A stretch of 14,326 nt of DNA from Synergistaceae bacterium (GTDB taxonomy: Bacteria; Synergistota; Synergistia; Synergistales; Synergistaceae): positions 1 to 14,326 of the forward strand of contig JAISWP010000073.1 of the NCBI GenBank assembly GCA_031271065.1, in the 5' to 3' direction. The position numbers and the translations under genes were made by a program. Under the pieces are notes generated by a model. It saw nothing but the letters and a program-made list of their open reading frames with translations. It made no database searches and was not told the origin of the DNA. This document shows, one piece after another, positions 6,932 through 13,170 of the stretch (its first letter is position 1; the number at the start of each line of letters is the position of its first letter).

Positions 6932-8668
6932 CTAATGCCCGCGGAATACTGTGCCGTAAGCCTTCTCGCAGTATTCCTTGACTACTCTGTGGGTATTGAA
7001 ATAGCTCGCGTTCAGAGCTATCGTGTGTTTCATCATCGATATCCACTGCTTCCTATTGCTGTAATATGTCGGGATGACCTTGCTCTCAAGTTTGTTGTAG
7101 AGGTCCATGGCGTCCTGTTTCTCGTCGTATTCAATGAGGTCGACTTCGGTGGGGACAGGTCCTATCGACCAGCCCGTGACATCCTCTATCCAACCCTCTA
7201 TCCACCACCCGTCGAGCACCGAGAAGTTCATGACCCCGTTGTGGACGCACTTCATCCCGCTGGTCCCGGAGGCCTCGCGCGGCCTGATCGGGGTGTTGAG
7301 CCACAGGTCCACTCCGGCCGTCAAGAGCTGGGCCAGTTCCATGTTGTAGTTCTCCATGAACACCGTCGGTATGGCTGAACCTATCTCATCCGATATATCT
7401 ATGATGCGCTTTATTATCTCTTTGGCCGGCAGGTCATGGGGGTGCGCCTTGCCGGCGAAGATGAGCTGCACCTGGCCGGAACCAACGTCCAGGAGGCGTT
7501 TCACGTCGGTGAAGAGCAGATCGGCCCTCTTGTACGTGGCCGCCCTGCGCGCAAACCCGATCGTCATCACGTCGGGGTCGAACTCGACGCCGGTCTCCTC
7601 CAGCACTCTGGCAAAAAGCCGCATCTTCGCGGCCTGATGCGCCTTCCAAACTTCCTCGCTCGGGAGCTGCAGGGCCTGTATCAGGCGGCTGGGGTCGTTG
7701 CGCCACGCCGGTATATATTTGTCATAGAGCCTGGCGAAACCGGGACAGGTCCAGGTCGTGGAATGTACTCCGTTCGTCACGAAATCCACCTTGTCGGTGC
7801 CGAACATCTTGCGGCTGACTTCGGCGTGCTTCTTCGAGACGGCGTTCACGTAGTGGCTGAACTTGAGGCCGAGATCCGTCATGGAAACCCCGCCTCCTCC
7901 CAGCATCCTTCTAAGCTGAGAAACGTTCGACTCCTCCACGACGCGGGAGATGAGGTCATAGGGGAAATAATCGTGCCCGGCGGCGACCGGAGTGTGAGTG
8001 GTGAATATGACCTCGTCACGGACCTTTTCGTAGTCCTCGTAGCCCAGTTCACGGGTAAGTTCGAGGGAGATGAAACCGGCGTGCCCCTCGTTCAGGTGGA
8101 ACGTCCTTATGTTGTTGTAACCCAAATCCCGCAGCAGGCGCAGACCGGCCACTCCGAGGATCATCTCCTGACAGAGGCGGTAGCGGTCGTCCCCGCCGTA
8201 CAGCTCCCACGTCAGGCTGCGGTCCCCCGGCGTGTTCTCGTCGATGTCGGTGTCGAGGAAATATATCGGAAGGGGATAGCCGGAATGTCCGACGTACACG
8301 TAGCCCCAAGCCCGGACCTGTATAGTCCTGCCCTCCAGCGTCACGGCGACCCTGTTGTCGAGCCTCGTCAGGAGCTTATCGGGCTCCCACTCGACGGGTT
8401 TTTCCACCTGCGCTCCGTCCTCGGTGAGCTCCTGCCTGAAATAACCCTTGCGATACAAAAGCGTGACTCCTACTGCGGGAACGCCGAGATCGGCGGCGCT
8501 CTTCAATATATCGCCGGCCAGGATGCCGAGGCCCCCGGAATAGGTCGGAAGATGCGGCGAAATCCCTATTTCCATCGAAAAATATCCGACGCTCCTGAAA
8601 ATAGGGTTGCGCTCGATCGTGCTCATCATAGAAGTTGCGATGTTCTCACCGTACGTCAGTATCGACAA
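6932..8668 (-). CDS. glgP: Alpha-glucan (glycogen) phosphorylase, short GT35 form
   Basis: This is a PLP-dependent phosphorylase that releases glucose-1-phosphate from alpha-1,4-glucan. The start is TTG at 8668, preceded by GGAGG with 9 nt spacing; internal ATG codons near residue 14 lack a comparable site. Visible marks are YFSMEIGISPHLP (29-41), the TYSGGLGILAGD segment (42-53), NEGHAGF (193-199), THTPVAAGHDYF (224-235) and EASGTSGMK (465-473), where Lys473 should bind PLP. At 578 aa it belongs to the shorter phosphorylase group seen in Thermotoga- and Thermus-like bacteria rather than the roughly 800-aa E. coli GlgP/MalP type. That group generally lacks the eukaryotic N-terminal regulatory elements. 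It lies 52 bp downstream of the GH57 gene and 14 bp upstream of glgA. Confidence 0.95.
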   Translation of the reverse strand: MSILTYGENIATSMMSTIERNPIFRSVGYFSMEIGISPHLPTYSGGLGILAGDILKSAADLGVPAVGVTLLYRKGYFRQELTEDGAQVEKPVEWEPDKLLTRLDNRVAVTLEGRTIQVRAWGYVYVGHSGYPLPIYFLDTDIDENTPGDRSLTWELYGGDDRYRLCQEMILGVAGLRLLRDLGYNNIRTFHLNEGHAGFISLELTRELGYEDYEKVRDEVIFTTHTPVAAGHDYFPYDLISRVVEESNVSQLRRMLGGGGVSMTDLGLKFSHYVNAVSKKHAEVSRKMFGTDKVDFVTNGVHSTTWTCPGFARLYDKYIPAWRNDPSRLIQALQLPSEEVWKAHQAAKMRLFARVLEETGVEFDPDVMTIGFARRAATYKRADLLFTDVKRLLDVGSGQVQLIFAGKAHPHDLPAKEIIKRIIDISDEIGSAIPTVFMENYNMELAQLLTAGVDLWLNTPIRPREASGTSGMKCVHNGVMNFSVLDGWWIEGWIEDVTGWSIGPVPTEVDLIEYDEKQDAMDLYNKLESKVIPTYYSNRKQWISMMKHTIALNASYFNTHRVVKEYCEKAYGTVFRGH

Positions 8669-8720
8669 TTTACAAAACCTCCGCTTCTATATATTTGCCT
8701 GTATATATTATCCCGCGCCG

Positions 8721-11117
8721 TCATTTGCCCGGCGTGGCGAATCCCAGCTCGTCAGCGAACTCCAAAAGGGTCCCGGAAGGCGCCTCCGTCTTTTCCTCCA
8801 GCATCCCCCACACGACATTCTGAAGCCTCCAGCCGTCAATGCCTATCGCAAGTTCCACTGCCCTCCTCCACTGTTCTAAAAGTTTACGCAGCGCCTTTTC
8901 GTCATTTTTTCTATCGGCCTCTATCAGATTATCATAAAAAGCCTGCTCCATCTTAGGGGCAAGGACTGAAATTTTAGGGTATATGCCCACATTATGAGCC
9001 TCGGACAGCAATTCTTCAAGACGCGAACCGTGTTCGAGCATCTCCAGAATACTGCCGGACCCGGCGCAGAGGTCGTCCGCCAGGCGGCTGTACACGAATT
9101 CGCCGGCAGTGACGAGGAACGATTCCGAGCCGGCATGCAGAAGGTTGAGCTGAACCAGGAGCCGCTGGTTGTCCTCGAGAAGGTTATGGGCGTACTCCAT
9201 GTGCTCCTTCTCGGCGTTTTTCGTCCGCTCTCTGACTATGATATCCCGATCGTCCGCGGTAAGGTCGGCGAAGTGCCACGGGCCGAACTCGAACTCTTTC
9301 TCTATGAATTTCGAGATGGAAAAGATATCTCCGACGAAAAAGTGACGCCAGACCTCCGACGGATCGGGCAGGGCCTTCTCGGAGAGCCTGCAGACATCGT
9401 CGAGCCCTCCTGTCGTTATCACCATTGAGTTTCCCACCCACTCCTCGAGAGTCCTCGTGTCGGTCACCATCATGCGGGAGACGTCCATATCCATATTGGC
9501 GGACTGGTACCGTTTGACCTTCCTGTCTATCCGAAACGAATAAAAGAGCCTGTCCGCCTTGAGCAGCGAGGCGGCGGCGGCTATGTCGCGGATGGTTCGC
9601 CTGTTGGGAAACACGGTCTGGCGAACCACCTCGAACGCCGTGGGAAGCTCGGTGCTGTTGCCCCTGACCTCCCTGAGATCGTCCAGGAATTTTCCCTCCA
9701 GGTCCCTTCCCGACACGTTCCGTATGTGCTCGGCGGCCCGGATGGCGTAAGCCAGTATCTGACGGGTCTCTATGCCCGACACGTCATTGAAGAACCACCC
9801 GCACGACGTGTACATGAACATGCGCATCCTCTGGGCCTCTATCATGGAGAGAACCTTGACCGTATCATCCGGGTTCAGGTCTCCGCAGCGTCCGCGCAGA
9901 AAAGCGCGTTTTACCTCCTTCAGTTCCTCCGCGGTCTCAGTCTCCGCCGCGCCGTCGGCGAGGTAGAGGGCTGCGGCTTCGTCCCTGAGCGCCCAGGGAT
10001 CGTCGCAGAAACGCTTCATCTCTTTATCGTAAATTTCGTCGATATTGTCGCGCAGCCGGTCCAGAGCGTCCCGGAGGGGAGCGCGCCAGGACTGATCCCA
10101 CCAGGGTTCGCCCCCGGTATGACAGCCGCAGCTGCTTCTCCACCGCTCTATTCCGTGAGCGCAGGACCAGGACGTGTTCTCGGCTATGCGGCACTGCCAT
10201 CTGGCCGGATAACGTTTTAAAAACGCCGCCGCGTTAGCCATAATCAGATCGGAGGACTCGCAGAGAAGCTGCGCCGCTCTCCCGAGAGCCATCTCGCCGA
10301 AATGATGATGATGACCGTACGACTCCCCGTCAGTGGCTACCATGAGCAGCCTCGGCTCGTCGTCCCTGGGCAGTTCTCTGATCAGCGATTCGGCGAAGAA
10401 ATCGCCGCTGTCCAAAAGACCGCCGAAGGCGATATCGTGGGCGATGCCTCCGTGGTAGAAGACGAGGGTGATCGCCCTGCCGGACGGCAAGGTCATGAGA
10501 TACGGCCTGGTCACGTCCAGTCCTTCCCCCCCGGGCGTCTCGGTCCACGATCCCCCCGGAGGGCGCACCGCCGCGCACTGATGGGGGGCTAGTATCGTGA
10601 AACCGATCCCCTCGGCGGCCAGCGCCTCGAGAGACCGGGTATCCGCAGCGGTTTCCGGCAGCCACATTCCGGAGGGCTTCCGGCGGAAACGATGCTCGAA
10701 ATCCGCGGCGCCCCACTTCACCTGGGTCTTTATATCCCTGTCTGCGGACAGAGGCAGTATCATATGATTATAAGCCTGGGCTATCGCCCCTCCCGCGCCG
10801 AGAGCGTCCCCGGCCCGCCGGTCGGCCTCCATTATCCCGAGGGCCAGCAATGGGTCGTGGCGGGCGATCCATCTGTGGAGAGTCGGCCCCACGTTGAAGC
10901 TCAAATGACTGTAATTGCTGATTATATGCGCGATATGACCGTTTGAATCGAGAAGGCGGGCCGCCATGTTCGGCTTGTAGCACTGTTCGCAGATACATTC
11001 GTTCCAGTCGTGGTATGGAGCCGCCGTAGGATCTTTCAATATGGAATCGAGCCACGGGTCCTCGCGCGGCGGCTGATAAAAATGAGAGTGGATACAGACT
11101 GCATGCGTCGTGTTCAA
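8721..11117 (-). CDS. Glycoside hydrolase family 57 protein with C-terminal DUF3536-type region
   Basis: This 798-aa protein is probably a cytoplasmic alpha-glucan-active enzyme, since I see no signal peptide. The N-terminal half shows GH57 regions: HSHFYQPPRE (10-19), GMWLPET (150-156) with Glu155 as candidate nucleophile, and ATDGESYGHHHHFGE (261-275) with Asp263 as candidate acid/base. It also has NTSWSCAHG (314-322) and CGCHTGG (330-336), typical of the GH57 subgroup that carries DUF3536. The C-terminal half (about 470-798) is largely helical and matches DUF3536, which has no assigned function. The start is TTG at 11117, backed by AGGAGGTG 8 nt upstream. It heads the glycogen operon, which has no GH13 branching or debranching enzyme, so branching, debranching or amylase activity is likely; which one cannot be told from sequence. 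Confidence 0.88.
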   Translation of the reverse strand: MNTTHAVCIHSHFYQPPREDPWLDSILKDPTAAPYHDWNECICEQCYKPNMAARLLDSNGHIAHIISNYSHLSFNVGPTLHRWIARHDPLLALGIMEADRRAGDALGAGGAIAQAYNHMILPLSADRDIKTQVKWGAADFEHRFRRKPSGMWLPETAADTRSLEALAAEGIGFTILAPHQCAAVRPPGGSWTETPGGEGLDVTRPYLMTLPSGRAITLVFYHGGIAHDIAFGGLLDSGDFFAESLIRELPRDDEPRLLMVATDGESYGHHHHFGEMALGRAAQLLCESSDLIMANAAAFLKRYPARWQCRIAENTSWSCAHGIERWRSSCGCHTGGEPWWDQSWRAPLRDALDRLRDNIDEIYDKEMKRFCDDPWALRDEAAALYLADGAAETETAEELKEVKRAFLRGRCGDLNPDDTVKVLSMIEAQRMRMFMYTSCGWFFNDVSGIETRQILAYAIRAAEHIRNVSGRDLEGKFLDDLREVRGNSTELPTAFEVVRQTVFPNRRTIRDIAAAASLLKADRLFYSFRIDRKVKRYQSANMDMDVSRMMVTDTRTLEEWVGNSMVITTGGLDDVCRLSEKALPDPSEVWRHFFVGDIFSISKFIEKEFEFGPWHFADLTADDRDIIVRERTKNAEKEHMEYAHNLLEDNQRLLVQLNLLHAGSESFLVTAGEFVYSRLADDLCAGSGSILEMLEHGSRLEELLSEAHNVGIYPKISVLAPKMEQAFYDNLIEADRKNDEKALRKLLEQWRRAVELAIGIDGWRLQNVVWGMLEEKTEAPSGTLLEFADELGFATPGK

Positions 11118-11151
11118 GTTCTCCCACCTCCTGTTGCCTGTGCCTGATACG

Positions 11152-11157
11152 ATTATA
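11152..11157 (-). promoter_or_regulatory. -10 box of the glycogen operon promoter
   Basis: On the - strand a perfect TATAAT lies here, 34 bp upstream of the GH57 TTG codon. Transcription would start near 11145 and give a leader of about 28 nt containing the AGGAGGTG site. No good -35 hexamer stands at 16-18 bp; the best TTGTGT-like sequence is about 22 bp away. The promoter may therefore need an activator, or start poorly without one. Confidence 0.55.
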
Positions 11158-11243
11158 CCCTACTATTCCGGGCAGCGATACACAAAGCGTTCATTCGGGC
11201 AGGATAGAGCGGAAGGCCGCCAGAATATCTGCGGATTTGTTGG

Positions 11244-11272
11244 TTTACCGATTCTCCGTCTGCCGTTATTAT
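11244..11272 (+). promoter_or_regulatory. Sigma-70-type promoter for the ATP-binding protein gene
   Basis: TTTACC (11244-11249) and TATTAT (11267-11272) are separated by 17 bp and match the consensus at four and five of six positions. Transcription would start near 11279, leaving a GC-rich leader of about 110 nt before the ATG at 11389. It is divergent from the glycogen operon promoter in the same 271-bp intergenic region. Confidence 0.45.
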
Positions 11273-11275
11273 GAG

Positions 11276-11287
11276 TCCGCCGGCGGA
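11276..11287. repeat. 12-bp perfect palindrome TCCGCCGGCGGA
   Basis: A self-complementary 12-mer lies across the predicted start of transcription. Its half TCCGCCGG recurs at 11337-11344. A further hairpin, GAGCCG (11305-11310) with CGGCTC (11320-11325), lies between the copies. Together they could be an operator or a structured leader, but simple GC-rich sequence is an alternative. Confidence 0.35.
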
Positions 11288-11388
11288 ATTATTTCTGCGC
11301 GGCGGAGCCGAGCCCGCGCCGGCTCGCACAAAAAGTTCCGCCGGGCAGTTTTCTGCAGATTATTTTTTAACGCTCAGGAGGCGGCGGA

Positions 11389-11976
11389 ATGCTAGAGGAT
11401 CTCTCCCAGCACGTGCTGGACATTGCGGAAAACAGTACCGCCGCGGACGCGTCGGACGTGACGGTCGAGATAGACGAGGACGAAAGAGCCGACAGGCTCA
11501 CGATGATCGTCGAGGACAACGGCAGGGGGATGTCTCCGGATTTCCTGAGCAGGGTGGCGGATCCATTCACCACCACCAGGACGACCCGCAGAGTAGGCAT
11601 GGGAATACCGTTCCTGAAGCAGTCGGCGGAACTCTGCGGCGGCGCGTTTTCCATCCGTTCGGCCCAGGGCGCCGGTACCCGCATCGAAGCCGTATTCGCC
11701 TTCAGCAGCATAGACAGGCCGCCTCTGGGCGACATCCCGGCCACTATCATGACCCTTTTCATGGGACACCCTGAGATAAACTGGAAATATGTGCACAGGG
11801 TGAACGGCAGCGAGTTCTCCCTGTCGACGGAGGAACTCGCCGAGGTGCTGGAGGACAGGGAACTGCTCCGCACCGCCGAAGTCGGCCTGTGGATAAGAGA
11901 CCTGATCGCGGAATCCCTCGCCGAATTGCGCGGCAGAGACACTACGCTTGATTTTTTGGACGATAAGGACTTATAA
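11389..11976 (+). CDS. GHKL-type ATP-binding protein, hydrogenase-operon family
   Basis: This small (195 aa) soluble protein has a histidine-kinase-like ATPase fold but no dimerisation/phosphoacceptor domain, sensor or membrane segment. The N box is DIAENS (11-16, Glu14/Asn15), the G1 box VEDNGRGM (41-48) and the G2 region RRVGMGIPF (67-75). The rest (about residues 104-195) begins SSIDRPPLGD (106-115), characteristic of the short so-called histidine kinase encoded between NuoE- and NuoF-like genes in clostridial and Thermotoga-type [FeFe]-hydrogenase operons. That family's biochemical role is not established, and no hydrogenase genes are adjacent here. The start is ATG with AGGAGG (11376-11381) 7 nt upstream. 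The 3' end contains the promoter of the downstream RNA gene, and its TAA stop lies within that -10 box. Confidence 0.85.
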   Translation: MLEDLSQHVLDIAENSTAADASDVTVEIDEDERADRLTMIVEDNGRGMSPDFLSRVADPFTTTRTTRRVGMGIPFLKQSAELCGGAFSIRSAQGAGTRIEAVFAFSSIDRPPLGDIPATIMTLFMGHPEINWKYVHRVNGSEFSLSTEELAEVLEDRELLRTAEVGLWIRDLIAESLAELRGRDTTLDFLDDKDL

Positions 11977-11977
11977 T
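11948..11977 (+). promoter_or_regulatory. Promoter of the 6S RNA gene
   Basis: TTGATT (11948-11953) and a perfect TATAAT (11972-11977) are separated by 18 bp. The predicted start is A11984, 7 nt after the -10 box. The whole promoter sits in the last codons of the preceding gene and the -10 includes its TAA stop codon. The downstream structured RNA makes a dedicated promoter here very plausible. Confidence 0.75.
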
Positions 11978-11983
11978 GCTCTC

Positions 11984-12162
11984 ACCGAACAAATTCCTGC
12001 GGTGTGCGTGTAACGGGCAAAGTCTTGAGCCAACGTTCTAACCCCGCGGGGGGTTGCTCCGGACCGGCAGAAGCGGCGTACGCTGCACAAGCCAAGGCCC
12101 GGGAACTCCCTATCCTTTTAGGAGCGGGTCAAGACAAACCGTTCACGGCATCGCGGGTTTTT
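11984..12162 (+). ncRNA. ssrS: 6S RNA (RNA polymerase-sequestering regulatory RNA)
   Basis: 6S RNA mimics an open promoter and binds the housekeeping RNA polymerase holoenzyme. The predicted transcript is about 177 nt, the usual 6S size. Its ends form a long interrupted closing stem: CCTGCGGTG (11996-12004) with CATCGCGGG (12149-12157), CGTG-AACGG (12007-12016) with CCGTTCACG (12139-12147), then GTCTTGA (12022-12028) with TCAAGAC (12129-12135). A central bubble follows, whose 3' side can fold a small hairpin CTCC...TAGGAG (12106-12124), and an apical arm runs from about 12043 to 12095. TTTTT (12158-12162) after the closing stem would terminate transcription. A 6S gene upstream of a rarA homologue is a known Firmicute arrangement and rarA lies downstream here. 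No reading frame of interest occupies this gap. A different structured RNA cannot be excluded without a covariance search. Confidence 0.8.
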
Positions 12163-12182
12163 GTCGCAAGGAGACTTACGGT

Positions 12183-13166
12183 ATGACATTCAAGGCCCCC
12201 TTCTGGTCGCCCTCTCAAGCCTCGGCCGCGCTTTTCGACTGGGACGGCGTGATTGCCGAGACCAATCTGGATTTTACGGAAGTCAGAAAGAAATACTTCG
12301 GCGGCAGGCCGGCCATGCTGCTGGAGGATATGGCGTCACTGGAACCGGCCGCCCGGGCCGGCCTCAAAAGGGACCTGGAGGATATGGAGCTTCGCGGGGC
12401 GGAGCGGGCGAGATTTGTGCCTGGGGCCGAAGCCGTCCTCGAATGGGTCGGGCGTTCCGGAATACCTTGGGCCGTGGTCTCCCGCAACTGCGGAAAGTCG
12501 ATCGAAAAAGCCGCTGCGGTCATGGGGATGACTCTGCCCCGTACAGTCCGTTCACGGGACGACGGCAGATGCGTCAAACCGGATCCCAGGGCCCTCTGCG
12601 AAGTATGCGGGGAACTGTCCGCGGACCCCGCGCAGACCCTTCTCATAGGCGACCACATATATGACATGATGGGCGCGCGCCGGGCTGGAATGAGAGGCGT
12701 CCTGGTCCGGAGTGAAATTGCTCCGGGCTGGGAAAAATGGCTGGAGCTGCGCTGCAGATCTATGAGCGAACTCCTTTCTGAGTTATCCTCTGCGTCGGAG
12801 ATTGTGCCCTGGGAATATCAGGAGACCGTCCTGCGCTTCGGCAGAAAATTTCTCGCGTCCGCCTATAAAATCACCCTCAAAATACCAGAAACCTGCAAAC
12901 CGTCCCTCGACAGCTGGATAGCGGCGGCCGCGTCCCTGGGCGTGGGCGGTTTCGAGCCGCCGGACGGCAGGTTCGAACCGTCCTGCTGGAAGAGCAGCCC
13001 GTCCTTTGACCCGTCGTATATGGGACTGGATATGAAAGAAGCCGTCCGGAGGTTTCTGCGGACCAGATGGCCCTTCGCGTCTGTCCGCGAGGGCGGAGGC
13101 TCCCTCGAACCACCGCCCCGCGCGGACGAGCTGGCGGATTTCGTCGAATCGGCAGCCGGGGCGTGA
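12183..13166 (+). CDS. HAD-superfamily hydrolase with C-terminal extension
   Basis: This is probably a Mg-dependent phosphatase resembling phosphoglycolate phosphatase. HAD motif I is FDWDG (18-22) with nucleophile Asp19 and acid/base Asp21. Motif II is Ser100 in AVVSRN, motif III is Lys132 in CVKPDP, and motif IV is IGDHIYD (155-161) with Asp157 and Asp161. The substrate is unknown. The HAD domain is complete by about residue 205. A further 120 residues (about 206-327) match no family I recognise and include a Pro/Gly-rich stretch with FEPP and FEPS (257-266) and a basic segment near 288-298. The start is ATG at 12183 with AAGGAG (12168-12173) 9 nt upstream; a longer in-frame reading from 12054 would run across the 6S gene and lacks support. 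rarA follows after 4 bp, so the two are probably one unit. Confidence 0.87.
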   Translation: MTFKAPFWSPSQASAALFDWDGVIAETNLDFTEVRKKYFGGRPAMLLEDMASLEPAARAGLKRDLEDMELRGAERARFVPGAEAVLEWVGRSGIPWAVVSRNCGKSIEKAAAVMGMTLPRTVRSRDDGRCVKPDPRALCEVCGELSADPAQTLLIGDHIYDMMGARRAGMRGVLVRSEIAPGWEKWLELRCRSMSELLSELSSASEIVPWEYQETVLRFGRKFLASAYKITLKIPETCKPSLDSWIAAAASLGVGGFEPPDGRFEPSCWKSSPSFDPSYMGLDMKEAVRRFLRTRWPFASVREGGGSLEPPPRADELADFVESAAGA

Positions 13167-13170
13167 GACG

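Noticed and set aside
6918..7046. N-terminal extension of glgA reaching into glgP
   Set aside because: The extension is the antiphase reading of the glgP end, lacks family similarity, and the ATG at 6917 has an excellent ribosome binding site.
10302..10313. Four-histidine run in the GH57 protein, considered as a tag or metal site
   Set aside because: It follows TDGESYG in the conserved GH57 catalytic region and His-rich sequence is normal for this subgroup, so it is not an anomaly.
11345..11368. GCAG-TTTT-CTGC hairpin followed by a T-tract, possible terminator in the leader at 11280-11388
   Set aside because: The stem has only four base pairs and is separated from the T-tract by several bases; too weak to call.
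11271..11774. 167-codon + strand frame starting before the ATP-binding protein gene
   Set aside because: It overlaps the ATP-binding gene in another frame, is rich in Arg/Gly/Pro and shows no domain, whereas the overlapping frame has clear N, G1 and G2 boxes.
12054..12182. Upstream in-frame extension of the HAD protein
   Set aside because: It would translate across the 6S RNA apical arm and closing stem. The ATG at 12183 has AAGGAG at the right distance and starts just before HAD motif I.
12970..12979. GGTTCGAACC, resembling a tRNA T-arm
   Set aside because: No acceptor, D or anticodon arm can be built around it, and it lies in frame inside the HAD extension (the Arg-Phe-Glu-Pro codons).
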